Source of the DNA: Cupriavidus taiwanensis
GTDB taxonomy: Bacteria > Pseudomonadota > Gammaproteobacteria > Burkholderiales > Burkholderiaceae
Direction: 5' to 3'
Assembly: GCF_900250075.1 (NCBI RefSeq)
Contig: NZ_LT977071.1
Coordinates: 1,674,941 to 1,738,940 of the forward strand
Length of the DNA: 64,000 nucleotides
The translations under genes and the position numbers were made by a program. The notes below the pieces were generated by a model. The model saw only the letters and a list, made by a program, of their open reading frames with translations, ran no database searches and was not told the DNA's origin. This document shows, piece by piece, positions 29,018 through 41,263 of this stretch; within the stretch, counting starts at the first letter, position 1, and each line of letters starts with the position of its first letter.

Positions 29018-29323
29018 CTAGCGCCGCTCAGGCGGGACCTGCCCCACCGCCTCGACCAGGCGGGCATGCGCGGCCAGGTCCACCGGCCGGTGCTTGACCT
29101 TGGTACTGGCCGGGTTGTTGCCCAGGTAGTTGCCGTTCTTCCAGTCGCGCGCCGGTCGCACCGGCCGGGGCGCGAAACCACCCCCGCAGTTCGGGCAGAC
29201 ATTGCCGAGCAGTTCGACGCAGCCCGCGCAGAAGGTGCATTCGAACGAGCAGATGCGCGCTTCGGCGGAATCCGGCGGCAGGGCCTTGTTGCAGTGTTCG
29301 CAGCCTGGTCTGAGTTCCAGCAT
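29018..29323 (-). CDS. DUF1272 domain-containing protein
   Basis: The 101-residue protein begins MLELRPGCEHCNKALPPDS and has EARICSFECTFCAGCVE and NVCPNCGGGF. The Cys pattern is that of DUF1272, a small treble-clef-like zinc protein of unknown function. The C-terminal 40 residues are outside the domain and charged. It is convergent with the phasin gene (23 bp apart). Confidence 0.85.
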   Translation of the reverse strand: MLELRPGCEHCNKALPPDSAEARICSFECTFCAGCVELLGNVCPNCGGGFAPRPVRPARDWKNGNYLGNNPASTKVKHRPVDLAAHARLVEAVGQVPPERR

Positions 29324-29414
29324 GGCGCATGGCTCCTTTTCTGGATGAGCGGTTCGGGACCGCCATCGTAGCCGGATTCCGCGCGGCCGGCATGGCGCCG
29401 GCCGCTGCTTCAGG

Positions 29415-30758
29415 TCAGATCACGCCTTGCGCCAGCATGGCGTCGGCCACCTTGACGAAGCCGGCGATGTTCGCGCCTTCCACGTAGTTGATGTAGCCAT
29501 CCGCCTTCTGGCCGTGGTGGATGCAGTTCTGGTGGATGTCCTTCATGATCGCGTGCAGCTTCTCGTCGACCTCGGCATGGTGCCAGGACAGGCGCATCGC
29601 GTTCTGCGACATCTCCAGGCCCGAGGTCGCGACGCCGCCGGCGTTGCTGGCCTTGCCCGGCGCGTACAGGATCCTGGCCTCGACAAAGCGGTCCACCGCC
29701 TCCAGCGTCGACGGCATGTTGGCGCCTTCGGCCACGCAGATCACGCCATTGCCCAGCAGGGTCTCGGCATCGTTGCCGTCGAGTTCGTTCTGGGTGGCGC
29801 ACGGCAGCGCCACGTCGGCGGGCACGTGCCACGGGGTGCGGCCGGCTTCGAAGCTCATGCCGTGGCGGGCGGCAAAGTCCGACAGGCGGCCGCGCTCTTC
29901 ATTCTTGAAGGCCATGACTTCGGCCAGTTGCTCGGTGGTCATGCCCTGCGGGTAGTGCAGCACGCCGCCGGAATCGGACAGCGTCAGCACCCTGGCCCCG
30001 AGCTCGATCGCCTTCTCGGCCGCGTACTGCGCCACGTTGCCCGAGCCGGAAATCAGCACGCGCAGCCCGTCGAAGCCACGCCCGCGACGGTGCAGCATTT
30101 CCTGCGCGAAGTAGACCGTGCCGTAGCCGGTCGCCTCGGGACGCATCAGGCTGCCGCCGTAGGCCAGGCCCTTGCCGGTAAACACGCAGGCCGACTGGTT
30201 CGACAGCTTCTTCATCATGCCGGCCATGAAGCCGACTTCGCGCGCGCCCACGCCGATATCGCCGGCCGGGATGTCGGTATCCGGGCCCAGGTGGCGGTAC
30301 AGCTCGGTCACCAGCGCCTGGCAGAAGCGCATCACTTCACCGTCCGACTTGCCCTTGGGATCGAAGTCCGAGCCGCCCTTGCCGCCGCCCATGGGCAGCG
30401 TGGTCAGCGCGTTCTTGAAGGTCTGCTCGAACCCCAGGAACTTCAGCACCGACAGGTTCACGGTCGGGTGGAAGCGCATGCCGCCCTTGAACGGGCCGAT
30501 GGCCGAGCTGTGCTGCACGCGGAAGGCGCGGTTGACCTGCACGCGGTTCTGGTCGTCGGTCCATGCCACGCGGAACTGGATCACGCGCTCGGGCTCGACC
30601 AGCCGCTCGAGCAGGGCCTGGTCGGCGTAGCGGGGATTGCGCTCGACGAACGGCCACAGCGTCATCATGACTTCCTTCACGGCCTGGAGGAATTCGGGTT
30701 GATTGGGGTCGCGGCGGGCAACCCCCGCCAGAAATGCGTCAAGGGAAGGAGAATTCAC
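29415..30758 (-). CDS. gdhA: NADP-specific glutamate dehydrogenase
   Basis: This 447-residue enzyme has the same length as the E. coli hexameric GdhA, with the glutamate-site motif LPMGGGKGGSDFDPKGKS and the nucleotide-site region LISGSGNVAQYAAEKA. It makes glutamate from 2-oxoglutarate, ammonia and NADPH. I choose the GTG at 30758 (MNSPSLDAFLAGVARRDPNQ), because this gives the family N-terminus; the ORF extends 49 more codons to 30905 with a Pro/Gln-rich sequence that looks non-coding. The SD before the GTG is weak (AAGAGACATCC). Confidence 0.92.
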   Translation of the reverse strand: MNSPSLDAFLAGVARRDPNQPEFLQAVKEVMMTLWPFVERNPRYADQALLERLVEPERVIQFRVAWTDDQNRVQVNRAFRVQHSSAIGPFKGGMRFHPTVNLSVLKFLGFEQTFKNALTTLPMGGGKGGSDFDPKGKSDGEVMRFCQALVTELYRHLGPDTDIPAGDIGVGAREVGFMAGMMKKLSNQSACVFTGKGLAYGGSLMRPEATGYGTVYFAQEMLHRRGRGFDGLRVLISGSGNVAQYAAEKAIELGARVLTLSDSGGVLHYPQGMTTEQLAEVMAFKNEERGRLSDFAARHGMSFEAGRTPWHVPADVALPCATQNELDGNDAETLLGNGVICVAEGANMPSTLEAVDRFVEARILYAPGKASNAGGVATSGLEMSQNAMRLSWHHAEVDEKLHAIMKDIHQNCIHHGQKADGYINYVEGANIAGFVKVADAMLAQGVI

Positions 30759-31043
30759 GGATGTCTCTTGCTGTGCTGGAGTGGCAGGATGCGGCAGCCT
30801 TGCCGGCTGGATGCCGGTCTGCGGTGCCGTGTGGCGTTGCGCCGATGGAAGGTGGGTCGCCTCCGGTTTATCGGACGGGCACGGCTGACCGTGCCGGTCC
30901 GACAACCCAGCACTTTAGCACCACCATGGGGCACAGGACAGTCAAAACACCTGTGACAGCGGCGTCAAAGCCGCATTTTGGTCCGAGGGCGGACGGATTT
31001 GCGTGCGAACAGCGGACAGCCCGGCCCTGGCCTGGCGAGACCG

Positions 31044-31799
31044 TCAGGCTATCAGCAGCTTGTTGCCCCGTTCCTTCAGCGCCGCGCCCAGCTCCGGCTC
31101 CGGCGCCATGTCGGTAATCACCCAGGCGGCCAGTTCGGCATGCTTGATGGTGACGCCGGTGTTGCGGCCGAACTTGGTGTGGTCGGCGACCACGCAGGCC
31201 ACGTCGGCCGCCAGCAGCATGCGGCTGCGCAACTCCGCCGCGGCGCGGGAAAAGTCGCAGATCTCGCCGCGCGGCGTGATGCCGCCGATGCCGATAAAGG
31301 CGAAGTCGGTGTGGTAGCGCGACAGCTGCTCGATGGTGTCCCAGCCATGGGTGGCGTCTTCGTTGTCCTGCAGCTCGCCACCCAGCACGATCACGCGGTT
31401 GCCGTTGCGCCGGCCCAGCAGCTGGGCGATGGCCAGGTCGTTGGTGTAGACCAGCAGGTTATGGTGCCCGTGCAGCGCCTGCGCCACCGCATGGGTGGTG
31501 GTGCCGTAGTCCAGGATCAGCGAGGCACCGTCGCGCACCAACTCGGCCGCGCGCACGCCGATGGCGCGCTTGCCCTCGGCATTGACCTGCGCGCGGGTCT
31601 GGGTATCGGGCTCGGTCCGGTCCGGCGCCAGCGCGCCGCCATGGGTCAGCACCAGCAGCCCGCGCGTGGCCAGCGCATTGAGGTCGCGGCGGATGGTCTC
31701 GCGCGATACGTCGAGCTCGCTCACCAGCTCGCTGATGGCCAGCGCGCCGGTCGCGGACAGCTGGTCGAGGATATATTTCTGCCGTTGTTCGGCGAGCAC
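31044..31799 (-). CDS. DeoR/GlpR-family transcriptional regulator
   Basis: The 251-residue protein has an N-terminal DeoR HTH (EQRQKYILDQLSATGALAIS, VSRETIRRDLNAL) and a C-terminal sugar-phosphate sensor domain with LDYGTTTHAVAQAL and the late acid motif VVADHTKFGR. I use the GTG at 31799, preceded by CCGGAGTCCCC; the longer frame upstream has no SD. Such proteins usually sense phosphorylated sugars. It lies downstream of phnY on the same strand, but a 256-bp gap with a REP composite separates them, so a link to phosphonates is only a possibility. Confidence 0.85.
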   Translation of the reverse strand: MLAEQRQKYILDQLSATGALAISELVSELDVSRETIRRDLNALATRGLLVLTHGGALAPDRTEPDTQTRAQVNAEGKRAIGVRAAELVRDGASLILDYGTTTHAVAQALHGHHNLLVYTNDLAIAQLLGRRNGNRVIVLGGELQDNEDATHGWDTIEQLSRYHTDFAFIGIGGITPRGEICDFSRAAAELRSRMLLAADVACVVADHTKFGRNTGVTIKHAELAAWVITDMAPEPELGAALKERGNKLLIA

Positions 31800-31894
31800 G
31801 GGGACTCCGGAAGGGTCGGGGACTTGGGGGCTGATTCTAGCGCAGCCTATCCTTCGCATGCCAAGGCACCATGACCCGCAGACGACCGCTGCTG

Positions 31895-32034
31895 GTTTGC
31901 ACCCCTCTCCCGCCTGCGGGAGAGGGGCCGGGGGAGAGGGCAGGCGCTGGCACACTGACAGCCTTCACTTCGTCGACGCTCCCGCCCTCTCCCCAACCCT
32001 CTCCCGCAAGCGGGAGAGGGAGTCAACCAGCGGT
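31895..32034. repeat. REP-like composite repeat, copy 5 (two hairpins)
   Basis: The block starts TTTGCACCCCTCTCCCGCC, has a first hairpin (31902-31926), then CCGGGGGAGAGGGCAGGCGC, an inner stretch around GCCTTCACTTCGTCGACGC, and a second hairpin ending near 32030. It is the inverse of copy 2 at 8391-8520: reverse-complementing one gives an end-to-end alignment with the other. It lies between the phnY 3' end and the DeoR gene. Confidence 0.8.
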
Positions 32035-32055
32035 CAGGTCATGCATTGCGGTGCC

Positions 32056-33519
32056 TCACCCCCACGGCAACGTAATCGTCTTCAAATTGGTAAAGCTCTT
32101 CGCCGCCTCCTGCACCCCCTCCTTGTACCCCAGCCCAGAATCCTTGATCCCGCCGAACGGCGTCAGTTCGATCCGGTAGCCAGGCACCTCCCACAGGTTG
32201 ACGGTGCCCACATGCAGCGAATTGGCGATTTTCGTGAAGGCCTCGATATTGTTGGTGCACACCCCCGACGACAGCCCGAACGCGGTGCCGTTGGAAATCC
32301 GGATGGCATCGTCCACATCGCGGAAGGTGATGATGGGCGAAACCGGACCGAAGGTTTCCTCGCGCACCACCGTCATCGACGGATCGACGCGGTCCAGCAC
32401 CGTGGGCGCATAGCTGGCGCCGCGGCGCTGGTTGCCGACCAGCAGCCGCGCGCCCTGCGCCACCGCCTCGTTGACGCGGGCCTCGAACAGCTGCGCGGCC
32501 TGCTCGTCGATCACGGTGCCCATGTCGACACCGCGGTCCATCGGGTCGCCGTACTTCCAGGCGCGGGTCTTCTCCACCACCAGTTCGGTAAAGCGCGCCG
32601 CCACGGCCTGGTGCACCAGCATGCGCTTGACCGCGGTGCAGCGCTGGCCGGAGTTCTTGTACGAGCCCTGCACCGCCAGGTCGGAGGCACGGTCCAGGTC
32701 GGCGTCGTCGAGCACGATCAGCGGGTCGTTGCCGCCGAGTTCCAGCACCACGCGCTTGTAGCCGGCCTTGCTGGCGATGTACTTGCCGATCGCGACGCCG
32801 CCGGTGAAGGTGACCAGGTCCACCGCCGGGTGCGTGATCAGCTCGTCGGCGATCTCGCGCGGGTCGCCGGTGACCACCTGGAACATCTGCGGCGGCAGGC
32901 CGGCTTCGTACAGCAGGTCGGCCAGGTAGAACGCCGACAGCGGCACCTTTTCCGATGGCTTGAGCACCATGCGGTTGTTGGTGGCGATCGACGGCGCGAC
33001 CTTGTGCGCGACCTGGTTCATCGGGTGGTTGAACGGCGTGATGGCGCTGATCACGCCCATCAGCGGCTCGCGCTGCGTCATCACGCGGCGCTTCTTGCCG
33101 TGCGGCGTCAGGTCGCACGAAAACAGCTGGCCGTCGTCGCGCAGCGCCTCGGTGGCGGCAAAGCCCAGCACGTCGGCGACGCGGCCGATCTCGTATAGCG
33201 AATCCTTCTTGGACAGGCCGGATTCGAGCGTGATCAGGTCCGAGGCCTCCTCGGTGCGCTCGCGCAGCAAGGCCGCGGCGCGGTTCAGGATGGCGGCGCG
33301 CTCGTAGCGGGTCAGCGTGGCGCGGTAGGCCTGGCCCACCTCGAAGGCGCGGCGCACGTCCTCGAGCGTGGCCTTGGGCACGGTGCCCACCAGCGATCCG
33401 TCAAACGGGTTGCGCACTTCGATGACGCGCTCGCGCACGATCTTCTGGCCGTCGATGCGCAGCGCTTCGGCACGGAAATGGGGGCTGACGGCGCCAGCGG
33501 GAAATTGGGGGGCGTTCAT
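32056..33519 (-). CDS. phnY: Phosphonoacetaldehyde dehydrogenase PhnY
   Basis: The 487-residue aldehyde dehydrogenase has the catalytic Cys294 in [11 protein letters not shown], Glu in [14 protein letters not shown], and [10 protein letters not shown]. It oxidises phosphonoacetaldehyde, made by PhnW, to phosphonoacetate with NAD+. The function is called from the neighbourhood and the match to PhnY of the Sinorhizobium meliloti pathway: phnA lies 62 bp upstream on the same strand, and phnW is nearby. GGAGGAGACTC precedes the ATG. Confidence 0.9.
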   Translation of the reverse strand: MNAPQFPAGAVSPHFRAEALRIDGQKIVRERVIEVRNPFDGSLVGTVPKATLEDVRRAFEVGQAYRATLTRYERAAILNRAAALLRERTEEASDLITLESGLSKKDSLYEIGRVADVLGFAATEALRDDGQLFSCDLTPHGKKRRVMTQREPLMGVISAITPFNHPMNQVAHKVAPSIATNNRMVLKPSEKVPLSAFYLADLLYEAGLPPQMFQVVTGDPREIADELITHPAVDLVTFTGGVAIGKYIASKAGYKRVVLELGGNDPLIVLDDADLDRASDLAVQGSYKNSGQRCTAVKRMLVHQAVAARFTELVVEKTRAWKYGDPMDRGVDMGTVIDEQAAQLFEARVNEAVAQGARLLVGNQRRGASYAPTVLDRVDPSMTVVREETFGPVSPIITFRDVDDAIRISNGTAFGLSSGVCTNNIEAFTKIANSLHVGTVNLWEVPGYRIELTPFGGIKDSGLGYKEGVQEAAKSFTNLKTITLPWG

Positions 33520-33581
33520 GAGTCTCCTCCGGTCAATGCGTGTTCAGGCGGCGGTTCGCACCGCCGTTGTGATCCTGACGG

Positions 33582-35622
<2,041 letters not shown>

Positions 35623-35693
35623 GAACACTCCCGTTTGTGACGGATTCAGCAGTATCGAAAATCCTTGTTGCCATTAAAGCAAGCGGTTTGTAT

Positions 35694-35705
35694 ATTGTCA
35701 ACAAT
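35694..35705. promoter_or_regulatory. Candidate operator of the phosphonate GntR regulator
   Basis: ATTGTCAACAAT is a perfect ATTGT-CA-ACAAT palindrome in the AT-rich part of the 264-bp divergent region, 72 bp upstream of the regulator's start on the minus strand. FadR-subfamily proteins often bind short palindromes with a TGT-n-ACA core. No other palindrome in the region is as clear. Confidence 0.5.
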
Positions 35706-35886
35706 CAAGACATCGGCGCAGTCAGATGGGTGACGAAGCAAGCGCCAAAAGTTTGGCACATGTCTTGCAAGTGTTGTAGCACAAGGGTTTTACGGTGATT
35801 CGATGTTGTGCAGCGCGCCCCATGGCATTGCAACAGATTCACCACATTGACACATTTCTCCACCTACAATGCCGGAAGGAGTCCCC

Positions 35887-36921
35887 ATGCAACCGTCCTT
35901 CACCACCACCCTGCGCACCGCCGCCACCCTGCTTGCGCTAGCCGCCTCCGGCACCGCGCTGGCCCAGAAAACCACCCTCACCGTCTATACGGCGTGGGAA
36001 ACCGAGACCCTCAAGCCCTATGCCGAGGGCTTCGCCAAGGTGGCGCCCGATATCGAGCTGAAGTACGTGCGCGATTCCACCGGCGTGATCACCGCCAAGG
36101 CACTGGCGGAAAAAGCCAACCCGCAGGCCGACGTGATCGCCGGGCTGGCGGCGTCGAGCCTGGAACTGCTCAAGCAGGAAGGGATGCTCGCGCCCTACAC
36201 CCCCAAGGGCTTCGAAAAGCTGACGCGCGACTACAGCGACAAGGCCACGCCGCCGTCATGGGTGGGGCTGGATGTGTGGGGCGCGACCATCTGCTTCAAC
36301 ACCATCGAGGCCAAGAAGCGCAACCTGCCCCGCCCCGACACCTGGAAGGACCTGGCCAAGCCGGTCTACAAGGGCACCATCGTGATGCCCAACCCGGCCT
36401 CGTCCGGCACCGGCTTCCTCGACGTGACCGCCTGGCTGCAGCTCTACGGCGAGCAGGAAGGCTGGAAGTACATGGACGCGCTGCACGAGAACATCGCCCA
36501 GTACACGCATTCGGGGTCCAAGCCCTGCAAGCAGGCCGGCTCGGGCGAGTTCCCGATCGGCATCTCGTTCGAGCTGCGCGCGCACAAGACCCTGGCCGCG
36601 GGCGCGCCGATCGAGATGATCTTCCCCAAGGAGGGCCTGGGCTACGACATCGAGGCCGCCGGCATCGTCAAGGGCACGAAGAAGATGGAGGCCGCGCAAC
36701 GCTACCTGGACTGGCTCGCCAGCAAGGAAGCCAACCAGCTGTTCGCCAAGGACTGGGCCATCGTGGCCTACCCCGGCGTGGCAAGAAAGGTCGAGACCAT
36801 CCCGGCCAACTACGAGCAGATGCTGGTCAAGAACGATTTCGGCTATATCGCCAAAAACCGCGAGAGGGTGCTGACCGAATGGCAGAAGCGCTACGCCAGC
36901 AAGTCGGAGAAGCAGCCCTGA
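35887..36921 (+). CDS. phnS: 2-aminoethylphosphonate ABC transporter, substrate-binding protein
   Basis: The 344-residue protein has a signal peptide (MQPSFTTTLRTAATLLALAA, cleavage after ALA near residue 26) and a mature part beginning KTTLTVYTAWETETL, of the FbpA/spermidine-type binding-protein fold. Context identifies the ligand: PhnT, PhnU and PhnW follow, and the regulator is divergent. GGAAGGAGTCCCC precedes the ATG at 35887; an ATG at 35869 would put this SD inside the gene. A large stem-loop follows the stop codon, which would stabilise this part of the mRNA. Confidence 0.88.
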   Translation: MQPSFTTTLRTAATLLALAASGTALAQKTTLTVYTAWETETLKPYAEGFAKVAPDIELKYVRDSTGVITAKALAEKANPQADVIAGLAASSLELLKQEGMLAPYTPKGFEKLTRDYSDKATPPSWVGLDVWGATICFNTIEAKKRNLPRPDTWKDLAKPVYKGTIVMPNPASSGTGFLDVTAWLQLYGEQEGWKYMDALHENIAQYTHSGSKPCKQAGSGEFPIGISFELRAHKTLAAGAPIEMIFPKEGLGYDIEAAGIVKGTKKMEAAQRYLDWLASKEANQLFAKDWAIVAYPGVARKVETIPANYEQMLVKNDFGYIAKNRERVLTEWQKRYASKSEKQP

Positions 36922-36942
36922 GCGCCTGAGCGCCGTTTTGTA

Positions 36943-36981
36943 CCGGCGCCGCCGGCCCGCCTCGCTGGCGGGCGGCGCCGG
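36943..36981 (+). other. Intercistronic stem-loop between phnS and phnT
   Basis: CCGGCGCCGCC (36943-36953) pairs with GGCGGCGCCGG (36971-36981), with further pairing possible inside the loop. No U-run follows. Such hairpins after a binding-protein gene commonly protect that part of an ABC-transporter mRNA, so that more binding protein than permease is made. Confidence 0.6.
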
Positions 36982-37014
36982 GGTCCCCCAACAGAACACA
37001 CCAGGCCCCACGCC

Positions 37015-38151
37015 ATGCAGACCTCCACATCCACGGCCGAGACCTATCTCAGCCTGAAAGGCATCCACAAGCGCTTCGGCGGCAGCAGCGGCGCCTTCGT
37101 CGCCCTGCACAACATCGACCTCGACGTGCGCCAGGGGGAGCTGCTGTGCTTCCTGGGCCCGTCGGGCTGCGGCAAGACCACGCTGCTGCGCATCATCGCC
37201 GGGCTGGAATCGCAGAACGCCGGCACCATCCACCAGGGCGGGCGCGATATCTCCACGCTGCCGCCGATGGAGCGCGACTACGGCATCGTGTTCCAGTCCT
37301 ATGCGCTGTTCCCCAACCTGACCGTGGCCGACAACGTCGCTTACGGCCTGGTCAACCGGCGCATGCCGCGCGACCAGCGCCGCGCGCGCGTGGCGGAACT
37401 GCTGACGCTGGTGGGGCTGCCCGATCGCGGCAACCAGTACCCGGCGCAGCTGTCGGGCGGCCAGCAGCAGCGCGTGGCGATCGCGCGCGCGCTGGCCACC
37501 TCGCCCGGCCTGCTGTTGCTGGATGAGCCGCTGTCGGCGCTCGACGCGCGCGTGCGGGTGCGGCTGCGCAGCGAGATCCGCGCGCTGCAGCAGCGCCTGA
37601 ACATCACCACCATCCTGGTCACGCACGACCAGGAAGAGGCGCTGTCGATGGCGGACCGCATCGTGGTGATGAACCAGGGCGCGATCGAGCAGGTCGGCAC
37701 CCCGGCGCAGGTCTACCAGCGCCCGGCCACGCCGTTCGCGGCGGACTTCGTCGGCAAGACCAACATGCTGGGCGCGCGCGTCTGCGGCGACGGCGAGCTG
37801 CACCTGGGCGGCGTGCGCATGCGCTGCGCCGCGCCGGCGGGCTGCTGCCCCGACGAGGACGTGCAGGTGTTCTTCCGCCCCGAAGATGTCTGCGTGCGCG
37901 GCATCGAACAGCATGGCCCCAACGTGCTGGAAGCCACCGTCGACAAGATCGAGTTCCTCGGCGCCTTCTCGCGGCTGACGCTGCGGCTGCCCGATGCCGG
38001 GCCCGCGGCAGCGGGTGCCGCGGCCGGCGGCGCGCTGTATGCCGACCTCTCGCTCAATGACCTGCACGAGCTGCGCCCGCACACCGGCGACCGGCTGCGC
38101 CTGGCCATTCCCGCTGACCGTATCCGCATCTTCCGCCACGCATGCGCATGA
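37015..38151 (+). CDS. phnT: 2-aminoethylphosphonate ABC transporter, ATP-binding protein
   Basis: The 378-residue ATPase has Walker A GPSGCGKTT, Q-loop FQSYALFPNL, signature LSGGQQQR, Walker B LLLLDEP and the switch His in LVTHDQEEAL. A C-terminal TOBE-like domain follows (about residues 245-378). It drives uptake of aminoethylphosphonate with PhnS and PhnU. Its stop overlaps the permease start (ATGA), so the two are translationally coupled. Confidence 0.9.
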   Translation: MQTSTSTAETYLSLKGIHKRFGGSSGAFVALHNIDLDVRQGELLCFLGPSGCGKTTLLRIIAGLESQNAGTIHQGGRDISTLPPMERDYGIVFQSYALFPNLTVADNVAYGLVNRRMPRDQRRARVAELLTLVGLPDRGNQYPAQLSGGQQQRVAIARALATSPGLLLLDEPLSALDARVRVRLRSEIRALQQRLNITTILVTHDQEEALSMADRIVVMNQGAIEQVGTPAQVYQRPATPFAADFVGKTNMLGARVCGDGELHLGGVRMRCAAPAGCCPDEDVQVFFRPEDVCVRGIEQHGPNVLEATVDKIEFLGAFSRLTLRLPDAGPAAAGAAAGGALYADLSLNDLHELRPHTGDRLRLAIPADRIRIFRHACA

Positions 38152-39980
38152 GCCTCACTGCGGCGCCGGCCACCACGTCTGCCTCCCTGCCGGCTACCGA
38201 TACCCTAGCCCCCGCCTCGGCCAGCGCGCCGGCGGGGCCCGCCAACCCCGGCGCGCAGCCCCCGCTGCCCGCATCGCCGGCCTCGCCCGCGCTGGTCGCC
38301 AGCGCGGTGCGCGCGCACTGGACCGACCGCCTCGCCCATGTGCTGCTGGCGCTGGCCGCGCTGGCGCTGGCCTGCTTCGTGCTGGCGCCGATCGTGATGA
38401 TCCTGGCCAAGAGCGTGCAGAACCGCGACGGCACCCTCGCCGGCATCGCACACTTCCGCGCCTACTTCGAATCGCCCGCGCTGCTGCGCTCGGTCTGGAA
38501 CAGCCTGTGGGTCTCGGCGCTGGCCACCTGCATCACGGTGCCGCTGGCGTTCGGCTTTGCCTATGCGCTCACGCGCAGCCGCATCGCCTGCAAGGGGCTG
38601 CTGCGCAACCTGGCGCTGATCCCGCTGCTGGCGCCCTCGCTGCTGGCGGCGATCTCGTTCATCTTCTGGTTCGGCAACCAGGGCCTGCTCAAGCCGTGGA
38701 TGGGCAGCACGCAGATCTACGGGCCGCTGGGCATCGTCGCGTCGCTGGTGTTCGCCACCTTTCCGCACGCGCTGATGATCCTGATCACGGCGCTGTCGCT
38801 GACGGATGCGCGGCTGTATGAAGCCGCCGATGCGCTGGGCACCTCGACCGTGCGCAAGTTCTTCACCATCACCGTGCCGGGCGCGCGCTACGGGCTGGTC
38901 AGCGCCGCGATGGTGGTGTTCACCTATGCGATCTCGGACTTCGGCATTCCCAAGGTGATCGGCGGCAACTTCCATATGCTGGCGACCGACATCTACAAGC
39001 TGGTGATCGGCATGCAGGACTTCTCGCAGGGCGCGGTGGTGTCGCTGATGCTGCTGGTGCCGGTGGCCGTGACCTACTGCGTCGACGCGCGCGTGCAGCG
39101 CCGCCAGATGGCGCTGATGTCGGCGCGCTCGGTGCCCTACGTGCCGCGCCGCAGCCCGCGCTTCGACCTGGCCATGGCGGTGTTCTGCTGGCTGATGGCG
39201 GCGCTGATGCTGGCGGTGATGGGCATGGCGGTGTACGCGTCCTTCGTCAAGCTGTGGCCGTACAACTTCTCGCTGTCGCTGAACCACTACCGGGTCGGGC
39301 TGGTCGAGGGCGGCGTGGTCGATTCCTACCTGAACAGCCTGCGCATGGCGGGCCTGGCCGCGGTGATCGGGCCGGTGTTCATCTTCGCCACCGCCTACCT
39401 GCTGGAGAAGACCCGCGGCATGGACTGGCTGCGCGGCTTCGTGCGGCTGATGGCGGTGCTGCCGATGGGCGTGCCGGGGCTGGTGCTGGGGCTGGGCTAC
39501 ATCTTCTTCTTCGTGCCGCAGGCCAATCCGCTGCACGGGCTGTACCAGACCCTGGGCATCCTGGTGCTGGTGACCATCGTCCACTACTACGCGTCGTGCC
39601 ACCTGACCGCGGTGACCGCGCTCAAGCAGCTCGACAGCGAGTTCGAGGCCGTGTCGGCATCGCTCAAGGTGCCGTTCTACAAGACCTTCTTCAAGGTCAC
39701 GGTGCCGGCCTGCCTGCCCGCCATCCTGGAGATCTCGCGCTACCTGTTCATCAACGCGATGACCACGGTCTCGGCGGTGGTGTTCCTGTACGGCGCCGAC
39801 ACCAAGCTGGCCTCGGTCGAGATCGTCAACCTGGACGAGTCCGGCGACATCGGCCCGGCCGCGGCCATGGCCACGCTGGTGGTGCTGACCTCGGCCGGCG
39901 CCTGCCTGCTCTATTACCTGCTGCAACGCGTGCTCGATTGCAAGACCCAGGCCTGGCGCCAGGGCCAGGGCAACGACTGA
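38148..39980 (+). CDS. phnU: 2-aminoethylphosphonate ABC transporter, double-length permease
   Basis: The 610-residue inner-membrane protein contains two permease halves, each with about six helices and an EAA-like loop: [20 protein letters not shown] in the first, and [20 protein letters not shown] in the second. This FbpB-like fusion replaces the separate PhnU and PhnV of other bacteria. I take the ATG at 38148, which gives the usual ATGA overlap with phnT; an ATG two codons earlier also exists. A Pro/Ala-rich cytosolic N-terminus of about 60 residues precedes the first helix. Confidence 0.88.
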   Translation: MSLTAAPATTSASLPATDTLAPASASAPAGPANPGAQPPLPASPASPALVASAVRAHWTDRLAHVLLALAALALACFVLAPIVMILAKSVQNRDGTLAGIAHFRAYFESPALLRSVWNSLWVSALATCITVPLAFGFAYALTRSRIACKGLLRNLALIPLLAPSLLAAISFIFWFGNQGLLKPWMGSTQIYGPLGIVASLVFATFPHALMILITALSLTDARLYEAADALGTSTVRKFFTITVPGARYGLVSAAMVVFTYAISDFGIPKVIGGNFHMLATDIYKLVIGMQDFSQGAVVSLMLLVPVAVTYCVDARVQRRQMALMSARSVPYVPRRSPRFDLAMAVFCWLMAALMLAVMGMAVYASFVKLWPYNFSLSLNHYRVGLVEGGVVDSYLNSLRMAGLAAVIGPVFIFATAYLLEKTRGMDWLRGFVRLMAVLPMGVPGLVLGLGYIFFFVPQANPLHGLYQTLGILVLVTIVHYYASCHLTAVTALKQLDSEFEAVSASLKVPFYKTFFKVTVPACLPAILEISRYLFINAMTTVSAVVFLYGADTKLASVEIVNLDESGDIGPAAAMATLVVLTSAGACLLYYLLQRVLDCKTQAWRQGQGND

Positions 39981-40017
39981 CCTTCCCTTTCCAAGCCTTC
40001 CCAATCAGGAGCTCAAC

Positions 40018-41151
40018 ATGATTCGCGGCAACGACCCGATCCTTCTGACCCCCGGCCCCCTGACCACCTCGCTCGCCACCAAGCAGGCCATGCTGCGCGA
40101 CTGGGGCTCGTGGGACGCCGCCTTCAACACCATCACGCGCAGCCTGTGCGACGACCTGGTGCGTATCGTCCACGGCGAAGGCACCCATGTCTGCGTGCCG
40201 ATGCAGGGCAGCGGCACCTTCTCGGTGGAGGCCGCCATCGCCAACGTGGTGCCGCGCGACGGCAAGGTGCTGGTGCCGCAGAACGGCGCCTATTGCCAGC
40301 GCATCCTGAAGATCTGCAAGGTGCTCGGCCGCGCCAGCGTGGAGCTGCCGATCCCGGAAGACCAGCCCGCCAGCGCCGCGCTGATCGAGGAAGCGCTGCG
40401 GCGCGATCCGTCGATCACGCACGTGGCGCAGGTGCACTGCGAGACCGGCGCCGGCGTGCTCAACCCGCTGCAGGACATCGCGCTGCTGTGCCAGCGGCTG
40501 GGCAAGGGCCTGATCGTCGATGCCATGAGCTCGTTCGGCGCGATCGAGATCGATGCGCGCACCATGCCCTTCGACGCGCTGGTGGCCGCCACCGGCAAGT
40601 GCATCGAGGGCGTTCCCGGCATGGGCTTCGTGCTGGTGAAAAAAGACGTGCTGGAAGCCAGCCAGGGCAACAGCCACTCACTGGCGCTGGACCTCTACGA
40701 CCAGTACGTCTACATGCAGAAGACCACGCAGTGGCGCTTCACCCCGCCGACGCACGTAGTGGCCGCGTTCCGTGCGGCGCTGGACCAGTTCCTGGAAGAA
40801 GGCGGCCAGCCGGTGCGCGGCGCGCGCTATCGCCGCAACTGCGACACGCTGGTACAGGGCATGGCGGCGCTGGGCTTCCGCGCCTTCCTGCCGGCGGCGG
40901 TGCAGGCCCCGATCATCGTCACCTTCCACGCGCCGGCGGATGCGCGCTATGACTTCAAGAGCTTCTACGCCAAGGTGCGCGAGCGCGGCTACATCCTGTA
41001 TCCGGGCAAGCTGACCCAGGTGGAAACTTTCCGCGTAGGCTGCATCGGCGCGATCGACGACAACGAGATGCGCAACGTGGTGACGGCAATCGGCGAGGTG
41101 CTGAGGGAGATGGGGATCGAGATGCAGGGGCGGCTGGCGGAGGCGGCGTAG
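40018..41151 (+). CDS. phnW: 2-aminoethylphosphonate--pyruvate transaminase PhnW
   Basis: The 377-residue class V PLP enzyme has the Schiff-base Lys194 in [11 protein letters not shown], the same position as in Salmonella PhnW, and [12 protein letters not shown] with the PLP-ring Asp. It transfers the amino group of aminoethylphosphonate to pyruvate, giving phosphonoacetaldehyde and alanine. No phosphonatase (PhnX) gene is near; instead PhnY and PhnA are encoded, so the route runs through phosphonoacetate to acetate and phosphate. AATCAGGAGCTCAAC precedes the ATG; it follows the permease gene by 37 bp. Confidence 0.95.
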   Translation: MIRGNDPILLTPGPLTTSLATKQAMLRDWGSWDAAFNTITRSLCDDLVRIVHGEGTHVCVPMQGSGTFSVEAAIANVVPRDGKVLVPQNGAYCQRILKICKVLGRASVELPIPEDQPASAALIEEALRRDPSITHVAQVHCETGAGVLNPLQDIALLCQRLGKGLIVDAMSSFGAIEIDARTMPFDALVAATGKCIEGVPGMGFVLVKKDVLEASQGNSHSLALDLYDQYVYMQKTTQWRFTPPTHVVAAFRAALDQFLEEGGQPVRGARYRRNCDTLVQGMAALGFRAFLPAAVQAPIIVTFHAPADARYDFKSFYAKVRERGYILYPGKLTQVETFRVGCIGAIDDNEMRNVVTAIGEVLREMGIEMQGRLAEAA

Positions 41152-41179
41152 CTCATATTCCTCCAACGCCCAGCAGCAA

Positions 41180-41211
41180 GCTCCCCTCTCCCGCGCGCGG
41201 GAGAGGGGAGC
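41180..41211. repeat. REP-like palindromic repeat, copy 6 (perfect palindrome)
   Basis: A perfect 32-bp palindrome, GCTCCCCTCTCCCGCG followed by its complement, lies between phnW and the DMT-family gene, followed by AAACAAGCGG. Unlike a terminator it has no U-run, and both flanking genes read through it on the same strand. Confidence 0.78.
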
Positions 41212-41263
41212 AAACAAGCGGGCGTACGAATGCACCAGCAGATCACAAGAACAACTACCCTTC

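Noticed and set aside
35863..35874. TTGACA...TACAAT upstream of phnS as a promoter
   Set aside because: The two boxes are separated by only 12 bp, too short for sigma-70; the true promoter could not be placed.
36256..38139. Minus-strand frame of 627 codons
   Set aside because: Shadow of the phnS/phnT coding strand; product is Gln/Arg/His-rich with no recognisable motif.
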